A DNA stretch of 34,072 bases, taken from contig NZ_JAQGNQ010000006.1 of NCBI RefSeq assembly GCF_028291745.1, forward strand, positions 1 through 34,072, read 5' to 3'. The DNA comes from Ramlibacter sp. (lineage in GTDB: Bacteria > Pseudomonadota > Gammaproteobacteria > Burkholderiales > Burkholderiaceae_C). The notes beneath the pieces were generated by a model, which saw only the letters and a list, made by a program, of their open reading frames with translations, was not told the origin of the DNA and ran no database searches. Made by a program: the position numbers and the translations under genes. Shown piece after piece: positions 1 through 7,445 of the stretch. Position 1 is the first letter of the stretch. Each line of letters starts with the position of its first letter.

Positions 1-1
1 G

Positions 2-262
2 GGCGAGCGGCAGGATGCCGAACGCTGCGCCGCGCTGCGCGCGTCCTCGCGCAAGCCGAAGCTGCGCTGCGCGTTCATGCGGCATGGCGCCGAACGGCCT
101 TCCGCGTCCGCGCGGAAGCTCGTTGCCGCACAGGACGTCGCGGCGGCGCGAGCGCGGCCGGGCGCGCACGAAGCCAAGCTCCGCAACGGCGGGCCGCTTC
201 CGGTCCACACCAGCCAGGGGCCACCGCGGCCGAAGCGGCGAGGATCGCCACAGCTCCGTTGA
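2..262 (+). CDS. possible 3' end of a truncated ORF, unrecognised
   Basis: An open frame enters from the left window edge and stops at 260-262. Codon third positions are strongly G/C, as expected for real coding DNA in this genome, but the other forward frames are also open because of the high GC. The product is basic and rich in Ala/Arg, with Cys residues in its first part (for example ERCAALRASSRKPKLRCAFM). I recognise no family. It may be the tail of a gene that starts outside the window, or chance. Confidence 0.25.
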   Translation, partial: GERQDAERCAALRASSRKPKLRCAFMRHGAERPSASARKLVAAQDVAAARARPGAHEAKLRNGGPLPVHTSQGPPRPKRRGSPQLR

Positions 263-339
263 TAGGTCCTCACCCGTCGGCCATGACCGGGCGGCCCTCC
301 GTTGCCGTGCCCTCGTAGGACCAGCTTGGCCGGGCGGTG

Positions 340-537
340 TCAGCGCCAGATGTAATGACCCTTGACCAAGTGGCCCCTTGATCGATGGGCAGGCACCCAG
401 AGCCTTTGCTTGTGCCTTGCCACGTGATCGCTGTTCATCTTGGCGCTACCCGAATCGAAATGAACCGTGGAGGCTTGGGCGGTTGACGCGACGAAGGCAA
501 CGACCAGCGCTGTCAGCGAAAGAAATATCTTGTACAT
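340..537 (-). CDS. small secreted protein of unknown function (65 aa)
   Basis: The start is the ATG at 537, preceded by AGGA about six bases upstream. The longer frame reaching 651 has no ribosome site. Residues 1-22 (MYKIFLSLTALVVAFVASTA) form a clear signal peptide, with likely cleavage after AQA. The mature part is about 43 residues, hydrophilic and rich in His, Arg and Lys, and ends in GHYIWR. It stands alone, with about 160 bp without a gene on its upstream side. It is probably an exported small protein; I recognise no family and no catalytic motif. Confidence 0.5.
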   Translation of the reverse strand: MYKIFLSLTALVVAFVASTAQASTVHFDSGSAKMNSDHVARHKQRLWVPAHRSRGHLVKGHYIWR

Positions 538-701
538 CTCAAATCCTAATTCAATGTTGTGCAATTGTTGCGAGTCACTGAGGCATCGCCGGGGCGGGTT
601 GCCAAATTCAGCCGCAAGCAGGCCTGGACCCGCGGCAGGGAAACGCAGCACCCCATGGGCAACGACTGCTTCCCGGCGCGAGCGAAGGTGAGGGTACCGG
701 T

Positions 702-887
702 CTAGCCCTGGCCCGGCTCACTGCCCGTCGGGGCCTCGACCTCGGGTACCACGGCTTCGACGACAGGAGCCATGTGCGGCTTCTTCCCCGGCTGCACGGC
801 ATGTTCCGTCGCCGTGGTCTCGTCGTGCCGATGCTTTTTCTCCTGCTGCACCTTCTTGTCGTGCGCGATGTTTCGCGGGTCGGTCAT
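702..887 (-). CDS. small hydrophilic protein coupled to the CsbD-like gene (61 aa)
   Basis: The ATG at 887 overlaps the TGA of the CsbD-like gene (ATGA), which points to translational coupling and co-transcription. The product is very hydrophilic. Residues 1-28 are rich in Lys, His, Asp and Glu (HDKKVQQEKKHRHDE), and the C-terminal half is rich in Pro, Val and Glu (PVVEAVVPEVEAPTG). There is no signal peptide or membrane segment. It looks intrinsically disordered. I do not recognise a family; the partner suggests a stress-associated accessory role, which is inference. Confidence 0.5.
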   Translation of the reverse strand: MTDPRNIAHDKKVQQEKKHRHDETTATEHAVQPGKKPHMAPVVEAVVPEVEAPTGSEPGQG

Positions 888-1063
888 TTCTTCGCGTCCT
901 CGACGATTTCCTTGGCGTCACCGAGCGTCTTCTGTCCCTTGCCCTCGACCTGCTTGATCACGCCCTTGGCCTGCTGTTCGCGGTTGCCCGTGACCTGGCC
1001 CACGGTCTCCTGCACCTTGCCGGCCACATCCTTCGCCACGCCTTGCGCCTGGTCCTTGTTCAT
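884..1063 (-). CDS. CsbD-like stress-response protein (59 aa)
   Basis: The protein starts MNKDQAQGVAKDVAGKVQE and carries the Lys/Gln/Gly helical pattern of the CsbD family (KVQETVGQVTGN, then KGVIKQVEGKGQKTLGDAK), which covers nearly the whole 59 residues. CsbD proteins are small, abundant cytoplasmic proteins induced by general stress; their molecular function is unknown. The frame extends upstream to 1183, but the family N-terminus and length favour the ATG at 1063. The ribosome site is weak (AGAAAG). Its stop overlaps the start of the 61-aa partner, so the two genes form an operon. Confidence 0.85.
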   Translation of the reverse strand: MNKDQAQGVAKDVAGKVQETVGQVTGNREQQAKGVIKQVEGKGQKTLGDAKEIVEDAKK

Positions 1064-1181
1064 CTTGTACTTTCTGTTCGCGTAAGCCGAAGCCGCCTGC
1101 GGCGTCCTAAGGCTGACGCCACCACCATGCGCCAAAGTAGAGCTTGACCAGGACGGGAACGCGCCCGCTGCGCGGTGAGAC

Positions 1182-1331
1182 ATGTCCTACCCGGCCCGCA
1201 CTGTGAGCTTGGCCAAGGGTCCCGGCGGCAAGCCCGATCGCGTTGCCTCTTTCGGCAACAACCAGCGCTCCGCCACCAGGGGCGCCGCGGCAGCGCGCAC
1301 AGCCGCGAAACAGGCGCGCCCGTCCGCGTAG
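1182..1331 (+). CDS. possible small basic protein (49 aa)
   Basis: This is a short frame from the ATG at 1182 to the TAG at 1329. It reads MSYPARTVSLAKGPGGKPD, then a segment containing ASFGNNQRSATRG and an Ala/Arg/Lys tail (AAAARTAAKQARPSA). Composition is basic, without signal peptide or membrane segment, and codon third positions are mostly G/C. GGTGAG lies only two bases before the start, so the ribosome site is poor. No family recognised. It could be a small nucleic-acid-binding or stress protein, or chance. Confidence 0.4.
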   Translation: MSYPARTVSLAKGPGGKPDRVASFGNNQRSATRGAAAARTAAKQARPSA

Positions 1332-1457
1332 CGTTCCGGCAGCGACAGCGCCGGATCTGAAGTGAATCACCGAAGGGGCATGCCTTCGATCAGGCAGCAC
1401 CGGCGACGGCCATGCGGAGTGGCGTACCGTGTGATCCGGTCACATGGAGGTCATGGC

Positions 1458-2564
1458 ATGAACTCTCGATCGTTCGCCGCAAGATTGCGCACTCGCCTGC
1501 GCACGGCCCTTGGCGTACTCGCCGCGGTCATCGTCGCCCTGACGTGCGCGCAATCGTCCGGGCAGGAGGCTCAGGCCGCGGGAGCCTCCTTCCTGCGCAC
1601 GGCGACGCCGTTGCAGTCGCTGGAGGGCGCGGTGTCCTGGCTCCATTCCCCGCCGCTCACGCCGCCGGCGCTGCAGGGCAAGGTCGTGCTCCTGGACTTC
1701 TGGACCTACTCGTGTATCAACTGCCTGCGGACGCTGCCCTATGTCCGCGCCTGGGCGGACAAGTACCGCAGCCTGGGTTTCATCGTGGTCGGCGTGCACA
1801 CGCCCGAGTTCGGCTTCGAGCACCGGCCCGCCAACGTGGAGCGGGCCGCAAGCCAGTTGGGGATCACCTTCCCCGTCGCCGTGGACAGCCGCAGGGCCAT
1901 CTGGCAGGCCTTGGGCGTGCAAGGGTGGCCTTCCCTCTACTTCGTGGATGCCACGGGGCGCATCCGCGATCGCCAGGTCGGGGAAGGCGGCTACGAAGAA
2001 GCCGAGCGGCTCATTCAGCAGTTGCTGCGCGAGGCCGGCCGCACTGGCGTGCCGCGCGATCTCGTCGCGCCCCAAGGCACCGGCACCCAGGCCGCACCCG
2101 GGCCCATGCCACCTGGTTCCGCGGAAACCTATGTCGGCGCGGCGCGCACCGAAGGGTTCCGCTCGGCGGACGGCGGCCTGCGGCCCGGCCGGACGCACGA
2201 CTATGCACCGGCGCCGGCATTGGCCCTGAACGAGTGGACACTCGCCGGCAACTGGAAGGTTGGCGACGAGTCGGCCGAACTGCAGCAAGCGGGCGGCCGC
2301 ATCGCCTACAGGTTCCGGGCGCGCGACCTTCACCTGGTGCTCGGGCCGGCGGCGGAGGGCCCGCCCGTGCGCTTTCGCGTGCGTATCGACGGCCAACCGC
2401 CGGGTGCGGATCATGGCAGCGACGTCAACGCCGATGGATTTGGGATGATCGACAGTCACCGGCTGTACCAGCTGGTGCGGCAATCGCAGGCCGGCCGCCA
2501 CAGGCTGTTCGAGATCGAGTTCTTCGACCGCGGGGCGAGCGCTTATGCGTTCACGTTCGGGTAG
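1458..2564 (+). CDS. periplasmic DipZ-like thioredoxin-fold protein, no DsbD membrane domain (368 aa)
   Basis: The start is the ATG at 1458 with GGAGG seven bases upstream; a longer frame from 1362 lacks this. Residues 10-31 form a hydrophobic signal peptide or anchor. Residues about 60-195 are a TlpA/redoxin domain with the motif WTYSCINC, whose cysteines are C86 and C89, followed by LRTLPYVRAW and the conserved cis-Pro region GVQGWPSLYF. A linker rich in Pro and Gly follows, then a C-terminal beta domain (about 255-368, WTLAGNWKVGDE to FFDRGASAYAFTFG) like the one that ends DipZ proteins. In DipZ these parts are fused behind a CcdA/DsbD-type membrane domain; here that domain is absent. A role in periplasmic disulfide exchange, with electrons from another membrane protein, is inferred. 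It is probably monocistronic. Confidence 0.85.
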   Translation: MNSRSFAARLRTRLRTALGVLAAVIVALTCAQSSGQEAQAAGASFLRTATPLQSLEGAVSWLHSPPLTPPALQGKVVLLDFWTYSCINCLRTLPYVRAWADKYRSLGFIVVGVHTPEFGFEHRPANVERAASQLGITFPVAVDSRRAIWQALGVQGWPSLYFVDATGRIRDRQVGEGGYEEAERLIQQLLREAGRTGVPRDLVAPQGTGTQAAPGPMPPGSAETYVGAARTEGFRSADGGLRPGRTHDYAPAPALALNEWTLAGNWKVGDESAELQQAGGRIAYRFRARDLHLVLGPAAEGPPVRFRVRIDGQPPGADHGSDVNADGFGMIDSHRLYQLVRQSQAGRHRLFEIEFFDRGASAYAFTFG

Positions 2565-2964
2565 GCCATCCCGCTGACATCAGGTCAGGCCGCAAACTCG
2601 AACGTGGGCGTGACAGGCAGAGTGGATGTCGGTCGTCCGGCTAGCGTCGGCTCCTGGCCGCAAGCGGCTGTCCCTCTCAGGGCACTCGAAAAGCAACTTG
2701 TCTTCGCATGAGTAGCAGCTGAATGACAGTCTCTACCCCGAAGCAGTCGTGGGGCCATTCAGCACCCCTAGGTCCTTCTCCCTCACTGCCCACGAAGCAA
2801 GCACCGGACGAAGGGCTCTCCGGACCTTGAGGGTCTGCACGTTAAGGAACAGCTGGCATCTTCCTTGTCGACGCACATCGGGTCCTTGTAGCCGCCGGCG
2901 GCTTCCGGCCCCAGCGCCATGGCCAACTGGCTCGCACCGGCGAAGGAGAGGCTCGCGACCATGG
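2565..2964. other. stretch without a supportable gene
   Basis: About 400 bp lie between the thioredoxin gene and the next recognisable remnant. Frames on both strands are open only because of GC content. A minus-strand reading (about 2964 down to 2780, MVASLSFAGASQLAMALG then GGYKDPMCVDKEDA) has some protein-like character but no start signal and no family I recognise. I see no RNA gene or T-tract terminator. Confidence 0.4.
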
Positions 2965-3248
2965 TCGCCCGGTTGGCGGACCCGACGGGCGCGTTGGACG
3001 GACAGCGCGGAAGCGCCCGGACTCGGCACCTCGGGGTCGGGCGACGTGCTCTCGGGAATCATCGCGGGACTGGCTGCGCGTTGCGCCTCGCCCAAGCTGG
3101 CCCTGGTATGACGCGTCGTGCTGCACGCGCGCGCCGGCGAAGCGCTCGCACGCCGCGCGGGACGGGTTGGCTATCTCGCGCGCGAGAACTCGCGGTCGAG
3201 GTGCCGGCGCTGATGGCGGCGCTTGCTCCCGCCGGCGAAGGGGCCTAG
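2965..3248 (+). pseudogene. 3' remnant of an ADP-dependent NAD(P)H-hydrate dehydratase gene (YjeF C-terminal/NnrD family)
   Basis: Pieces of the family C-terminus are readable in order but in changing frames. ARLADPTGAL (about 2967) is followed after a shift by GLGTSGSGDVLSGIIAGLA (3020-3080), which holds the family's GSGDVLSG motif. Next come RVVLHARAGEALARRAGRVG after an in-frame TGA at 3109, and finally ARELAVEVPALMAALAP in another frame, ending at the TAG at 3246. The intact enzyme repairs NADHX/NADPHX and is about 280-500 aa; only the last 95 or so codons survive here. At least two frameshifts and one nonsense codon show decay. It converges tail-to-tail on the sigma-factor gene, overlapping its stop codon. 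Confidence 0.75.
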
Positions 3249-4474
3249 AGACGCGCCGCGCGCGCCTGCAGGAAGCTGCGCACCGCCGGGTCGCTTTCCA
3301 GGCCGATCGCGCGCCGGTAGGCGTCGGCCGCTTCCTGGCGCGATCCGCAACGCGCGAGCAGGTGCGCGCGGGCGGCCCAATAAGGCTGGTACTGCGCGAA
3401 AGGCGCCGACGCGGCGAGCTGCTCGAGCGCCCGCAGGGCCGCGGCCGGTCCTTGCACGTCGGCAAGCGCGACCGCGCAATTGAGCGCCGCGACCGGTGAA
3501 GCAGTGAGATCCTCCAGTGCCTGGTACAGCAGCAGGATCGCCTGCGCGTCCGGGCGCACGCCGTGGCGGCGCTCGGCATGCGCGGACTGCAGCGCCGCTT
3601 CGAGCTGGTAGCGGCCGCGCCGGTCCAGCGCGTTCGCCCGCATCAGCAGCGACTCGGCTTCATCGAGCAAGCCACTGTCCCAGAGCGCGATGTCCTGTTC
3701 GGCGAGCGGCACGTAGTCGCCCGACGCGCTGCGGCGCGCGGGCAGGCGCGCTTGCGCGTAGAGCATCAGCGCCAGCAACCCCAGCGCCTCGGGCTCCTGC
3801 GGCAGCAGGCCGACCAGCAGACGACCGAGCCAGATCGCTTCCTCCGCGAGGTTGCGCCGCGCGGGATCGGCGCCCGCGTCGCTCCACCCTTCGGCGTACA
3901 CGGCATAGATGGCGGCGAGCACGGCGTCGAGTCGTTCGACCCAGGCGCTGCGCGGCGGCACCTCGAAGGGAATGCCGGCTTCACGGATCTTCGCCTTGGC
4001 GCGCACGAGGCGCTGCCCCATGGTGGCGGGCGCGGCGAGGAAGGCCGAGCCGATCGCCGCCGCGTCGAAGCCCAGCACAGCCTGCAGCATCAGCGGAGCG
4101 CGCACCGCGGCATCGATCGCCGGATGCGCGCAGGCGAACATCAGCCGCAGGCGGTCGTCGGGAATGCCGCTCTCGTCGGGCGGGTCCGCGAGCTCCGCCA
4201 GCAGCTGCAGGTGCGCCGCCCCGGCGTCGCCGCGCACGTTGGCGCGCACGCGATCGACCCGGCGGCGCCGCGCCACCGTCAGCAGCCAGGCTTCCGGATT
4301 GAGCGGGACGCCGCGCACGGGCCAGTCGGTGAGCGCCGCCGTGAAGGCCTCGGACAGCGCATCCTCCGCGCCCGCGACGTCGCCCGTGCGGGCGGAGAGG
4401 AAGGCGACCAGCTTGCCGTAACTGCGCCGGGCGGCCGCCTCGGCTGCCAGCGCGGCGGATGCCCCGTGCTCCAT
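3245..4474 (-). CDS. ECF42-type RNA polymerase sigma factor with C-terminal TPR-like extension (409 aa)
   Basis: Region 2 is at about residues 10-75 (GAEDALSEAFTAALTDWPV, then NPEAWLLTVARRRRVDRVR). The region-4 helix-turn-helix is at about 115-170 (LMLQAVLGFDAAAIGSAFL). A long alpha-helical extension of about 220 residues follows (ARRNLAEEAIWLGRLL, then ALNCAVALADVQGPAAALRAL). Roughly 400 aa with such an extension is typical of group ECF42 sigma factors, which are encoded next to YCII/DGPF-domain proteins, as here. The extension is known to matter for activity in that group, and there is usually no anti-sigma factor; none is seen here. The start ATG at 4474 lies five bases after the stop of the YCII gene, so translation is probably coupled. 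The signal it answers to cannot be read from sequence. Confidence 0.9.
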   Translation of the reverse strand: MEHGASAALAAEAAARRSYGKLVAFLSARTGDVAGAEDALSEAFTAALTDWPVRGVPLNPEAWLLTVARRRRVDRVRANVRGDAGAAHLQLLAELADPPDESGIPDDRLRLMFACAHPAIDAAVRAPLMLQAVLGFDAAAIGSAFLAAPATMGQRLVRAKAKIREAGIPFEVPPRSAWVERLDAVLAAIYAVYAEGWSDAGADPARRNLAEEAIWLGRLLVGLLPQEPEALGLLALMLYAQARLPARRSASGDYVPLAEQDIALWDSGLLDEAESLLMRANALDRRGRYQLEAALQSAHAERRHGVRPDAQAILLLYQALEDLTASPVAALNCAVALADVQGPAAALRALEQLAASAPFAQYQPYWAARAHLLARCGSRQEAADAYRRAIGLESDPAVRSFLQARAARL

Positions 4475-4479
4475 CGCGC

Positions 4480-4839
4480 TCAGTACGCGTCCATAGGCCA
4501 GATCGGGCGGACTTCCATCGTCCCATGGCTCGCGCCCGGGCAACGCGCCGCCCAGGACAGGGCCGCGTCCAGGTTGGGAACGTCGATGAGGTAATAGCCG
4601 CCCAGCTCCTCGCGCGTTTCGATGAAGGGACCGTTCTGCACTTGGGTCTTGCCTTCGCGCACGCGCACCGTCGTGCCGCTGGAAGCGGGCCGCAGGCGGT
4701 TCATGCCCCGAATGACTCCGGCTCCCTGCAGCGCCTCGGTGTAGGCGCGGTAGGCGGACAGCATCTTCTGGCGCGTGGCCTCCGGCACCGCCTCGGCGTT
4801 GCTGCTGGTCTCGCTGTGGATCATCAAAAGGTATTCCAT
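4480..4839 (-). CDS. YCII-related (DGPF-type) protein, partner of the ECF42 sigma factor (119 aa)
   Basis: The start ATG at 4839 has AAGGAG seven bases upstream. The protein begins MEYLLMIHSE, the usual YCII N-terminus, and contains VQNGPFIETREELGGYYLID, where GPF replaces the family's DGPF, followed by LDAALSWAARCPGA and the ending EVRPIWPMDAY. YCII domains have a ferredoxin-like alpha/beta fold. Their function beside ECF42 sigma factors is not settled; they are the usual regulon targets. It is the first gene of a two-gene operon with the sigma factor. Confidence 0.9.
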   Translation of the reverse strand: MEYLLMIHSETSSNAEAVPEATRQKMLSAYRAYTEALQGAGVIRGMNRLRPASSGTTVRVREGKTQVQNGPFIETREELGGYYLIDVPNLDAALSWAARCPGASHGTMEVRPIWPMDAY

Positions 4840-4888
4840 CACGTGCTCCTTGCGTTGAGGATGCCGCACAACGCAGCATCCTGGCAAT

Positions 4889-4915
4889 GTCGTCCGGAGG
4901 AGGCGCCGTTCGACG
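4889..4915 (-). promoter_or_regulatory. candidate autoregulated ECF42-type promoter
   Basis: On the minus strand, CGTCGA (4915-4910) and CGAC (4892-4889) are separated by 17 bases, about 50 bp upstream of the YCII start. From memory, ECF42 promoters have TGTCGA at -35 and a CGA(T/C)C-like -10, so this pair is one base off in the first element. Position and orientation suit autoregulation. The short motif could occur by chance in such GC-rich DNA. Confidence 0.35.
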
Positions 4916-5018
4916 TGCCCCCGGATATTTCTACGCGGCGCGCAAAAAAAGTTCGTCGCCGATTTTGCGGGAATCTCGGGAAAGCCCGCCGTTCGCCCTT
5001 GGCCCGGACCAGGGCGGG

Positions 5019-5150
5019 TCAGCCCGCCTGGGCGCCGCCGTTCTTGAACGTGTCGTTCATGTCGCGCACCGCTCTGTGGATGTGCAGCAGGCGTGCGATG
5101 TCGTCCAGCGCGGACAGGTTGAGCGCGTCGAAGCTATATCGGTCGTTCAT
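5019..5150 (-). CDS. possible small protein of unknown function (43 aa)
   Basis: The frame runs from the ATG at 5150 to the TGA at 5019. It reads MNDRYSFDALNLSALDDIA, then RLLHIHRAVRDMNDTFKNGG, with strongly G/C third positions and a charged, helix-forming pattern. No Shine-Dalgarno sequence precedes the start. There is no signal peptide. The frame extends to 5273, but that part has mixed codon use. No family recognised. Confidence 0.35.
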   Translation of the reverse strand: MNDRYSFDALNLSALDDIARLLHIHRAVRDMNDTFKNGGAQAG

Positions 5151-5365
5151 GGTAAGGAGTACCGCGAGAAGACTGCAATGTGCGCGGCACCGTTCTTTGA
5201 ACAGGACCACTTGCGCGTTGTAGACGCTACCGTGTGCGGCAAGCGAGGGGACCGTATTGCCGCCCTTTGACATTCGCTAAGTGATCGGCGCTTTGTGCTC
5301 CTGCAGGTGGCTCTCCGCGTTGCAGCGCGCTTCCGTTCGGCCGAGAAACAGCCGCCCAATGCTGA

Positions 5366-5596
5366 AGCGGTCGCAAGTCCGGCGACACGAGCGCAGCCGC
5401 CGGCAATGGCGAAACCATCGCAAGCGCTGGCAGCAGCAGCACCGCGAGCGGCAGCAGCGCCGCCGAGGGTGCGGACAAGCCGCAGAAGAAGTCCGCCAGC
5501 GGCAAGTCCGGCGAGAAGCGGAGAAGCACGGCGAGGAGGAGCACACGTCGGAAAGTGCCTCCTCGAGTAAGTGGCCGTGGCGCGTTGGGCCGCTAA
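5366..5596 (+). other. start-less low-complexity ORF (Ser/Gly/Ala, then Lys/Arg tail)
   Basis: An open frame of 76 codons lies between a TGA at 5363 and a TAA at 5594, without ATG or GTG start. It reads SGRKSGDTSAAAGNGETIAS, then a Ser/Ala/Gly-rich stretch and a basic tail (KPQKKSASGKSGEKRRSTAR). Third positions are G/C-rich. The pattern resembles the disordered basic tail of a histone-like protein, so it could be a remnant cut at its 5' side. It is convergent with, and barely overlaps, the LysR stop. Chance cannot be excluded. Confidence 0.2.
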
Positions 5597-6495
5597 CCGG
5601 CCCGCGGCTTGCGGTCCGCCTGCAGCGTCTGCGCGATGACGCGTGCGCATTCGGCTGCTGCCGGCGACAGCATCTTGCTGCGCAGCGTGACGATGCAGAT
5701 CTGACGGGCCAGTCCGCGCGGACGCAGCGGCACCACCTGGTATCCGCGCTGCGGGCCGCTGGGCACACAGATCATCGGCAGCACCGCGACGCCCAGTCCG
5801 GCCGCGACCATGTTCAGCACGGTCTGGTGATGCGCCACCTCGATGGCGGGCGAGAACACCAGCCGGCCATCGCGGAAGGCCTGTTCGACGGTGGCGCGCA
5901 CGGCGGTGTCCCGCGGCTGCGCGAGCTGGTCATACCGCGCCAGTTCCGGCAGCGAGATGCTGCGCCCGCGGAAATCCGTGTTCTTCGGCAGCACCGCCAC
6001 GAAGGGGTCGGACAGCACGGGCTGGTGGCTCAGGTCCTTGGCGTCCCCGAAGGCCGGCGCGATGGCGAAGTCCGTCGTGCGCTGGCGCAGGTCGTCGTGA
6101 ATTCTGCTGATCGAGCCCTCGTGCAGTTCGAGCGTGATGCCCGGATGGCGTGTCTTGAAGGCTGCCAGCGCGGCGGGAAGGTGCAGGCCGGAGATCGAGG
6201 GGACGGTGCCGAGCGAGACGTGGCCGCGGCGCAGCGCGGAGCGGTCGCCAAGTTCCCGGCTCACGTCGTCCAGTTCTGCCATGACAGTGCGGCAGCGCCC
6301 CAGCAGCAGCCTGCCTTCAGCCGTCAGCGCCACGCGGCGGGTGGTCCGGTCGAACAGGCGGACGCCCAGTTCGGCCTCGAGTTGCTGCACGTGGGTGCTC
6401 ACGGCCGCCGGGGACCGGTGCAGCCGGGCGCTGGCGCCCGAGAAGCTGCCAAGTTCAGCCACTGCCATGAAGCTCTCGATGCGCCGCAGGTCCAT
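5593..6495 (-). CDS. LysR-family transcriptional regulator (300 aa)
   Basis: The start chosen is the ATG at 6495 (MDLRRIESFMAVAELGSFSG), which matches the family N-terminus and length. Residues 1-60 are the winged helix-turn-helix (SGASARLHRSPAAVSTHVQQ, then LEAELGVRLFDRT). Residues about 90-295 are the substrate-binding domain (GHVSLGTVPSISGLHLPAAL; MVAAGLGVAVLPMI). It is divergent from the tauD-bug-tauD-bug operon across 83 bp, so it most likely controls that operon and itself in response to a substrate of the dioxygenases. The inducer is unknown. Confidence 0.93.
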   Translation of the reverse strand: MDLRRIESFMAVAELGSFSGASARLHRSPAAVSTHVQQLEAELGVRLFDRTTRRVALTAEGRLLLGRCRTVMAELDDVSRELGDRSALRRGHVSLGTVPSISGLHLPAALAAFKTRHPGITLELHEGSISRIHDDLRQRTTDFAIAPAFGDAKDLSHQPVLSDPFVAVLPKNTDFRGRSISLPELARYDQLAQPRDTAVRATVEQAFRDGRLVFSPAIEVAHHQTVLNMVAAGLGVAVLPMICVPSGPQRGYQVVPLRPRGLARQICIVTLRSKMLSPAAAECARVIAQTLQADRKPRAG

Positions 6496-6518
6496 TGTTC
6501 GTGTTAGCTGACCATTCG

Positions 6519-6542
6519 TTCCGATATTACCGATTATCGAAA
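6519..6542. promoter_or_regulatory. inverted repeat in the divergent LysR/dioxygenase promoter, candidate operator
   Basis: The imperfect inverted repeat TTCCGATA-N8-TATCGAAA has perfect arms CGATA and TATCG (6522-6526 and 6535-6539). It lies in the AT-richest part of the 83-bp intergenic region. Location and dyad symmetry suit a LysR binding site, though it does not follow the T-N11-A rule exactly. Confidence 0.45.
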
Positions 6543-6578
6543 TGCGCCCACCGTGATGCAATGGCCCAAGGAGACCGC

Positions 6579-7445
6579 ATGACGATCGAACTACGTCCCC
6601 TTTCTTATGCCCTCGGCGCCGAGGTGCGCGGGCTGGACCTCACGAACCGGTGTTCGGATGCCGACTGGCGTGCGGTGCATTCCGCCTTCCTGAAGCACGG
6701 AGTGCTGCTTTTTCGCGGCCAGAAGATCACGCGCGAGCAGCACATTGCCTTCAGCCGGCGCTTCGGCGAACTGGATAGCCATGAGTCGCTGCCGCTGGAC
6801 CGCGACCGCACGCATCCGGAACTCCTCATGGTGACCAACGATGCCAAGGAGGATGGCAGTCCGTCGAACTCGCGCTACACGGGGCAGATGTGGCACTCCG
6901 ACCTGTCCTTCACGCTTGCGCCGGCGTTGGGCTCGCTGCTGCGCGCCGTCGCCGTCCCTCCGGTCGGTGGCGACACGCTGTTTGCCAACATGTACCTGGC
7001 GTACGAGACTCTCTCGCAGCGGATGCAGGGCATCGTCGACGACTTGCACGGCATCCACGTGCCCGAGCGCAAGAACGCCGGCCTGTCGGCGCACTGGGAG
7101 GCCGAGAACCGGCGGCTCAATCCGCCGGTAGCGCAGCCGGTCGTGCGGGTCCATCCGGAGACCGACCGCAAGGCACTGTACATCGGCGAGAAGGTCAAAT
7201 GCTTCGAAGGCATGACCCCCGAGGAGAGCCGGCCGCTGATCGAGTTCCTGCTGCGCCATGCGACCCGCCCGCAGTTCGTGTTCCGGCACCAATGGCAAGC
7301 CGACGACCTGCTGCTCTGGGACAACCGCTGCACCGCGCACCTCGCGCTGGGCGACTACGACCCGCGGCACCGGCGCCACCTGGAGCGCACCACCGTCCTG
7401 GGCGCCGCCAGCGGGCATGTCGCCAACCTGGAAAGCATCGCATGA
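6579..7445 (+). CDS. TauD/TfdA-family Fe(II)/2-oxoglutarate dioxygenase (288 aa)
   Basis: The start is the ATG at 6579 with AAGGAG five bases upstream. The N-terminus MTIELRPLSYALGAEVRGLD is typical of TauD enzymes. The iron ligands are visible: H106 and D108 in MWHSDLSF, and the distal H254 in NRCTAHLALGDY, followed by the 2-oxoglutarate-binding Arg region HLERTTV. The PPVGGDTLFANMYLAYE block is also conserved. Family members hydroxylate taurine, other sulfonates, 2,4-D or related small acids, releasing succinate and CO2. The substrate here is not determined by sequence. Its stop overlaps the ATG of the next gene (ATGA), so the pair is co-translated. The second dioxygenase at 8480 is similar along its length. 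Confidence 0.93.
   Translation: MTIELRPLSYALGAEVRGLDLTNRCSDADWRAVHSAFLKHGVLLFRGQKITREQHIAFSRRFGELDSHESLPLDRDRTHPELLMVTNDAKEDGSPSNSRYTGQMWHSDLSFTLAPALGSLLRAVAVPPVGGDTLFANMYLAYETLSQRMQGIVDDLHGIHVPERKNAGLSAHWEAENRRLNPPVAQPVVRVHPETDRKALYIGEKVKCFEGMTPEESRPLIEFLLRHATRPQFVFRHQWQADDLLLWDNRCTAHLALGDYDPRHRRHLERTTVLGAASGHVANLESIA

Noticed and set aside
3245..4879. A 544-aa minus-strand frame covering sigma factor plus the YCII region
   Set aside because: The part above 4474 is an out-of-frame reading of the YCII gene; the sigma factor starts at the ATG at 4474.
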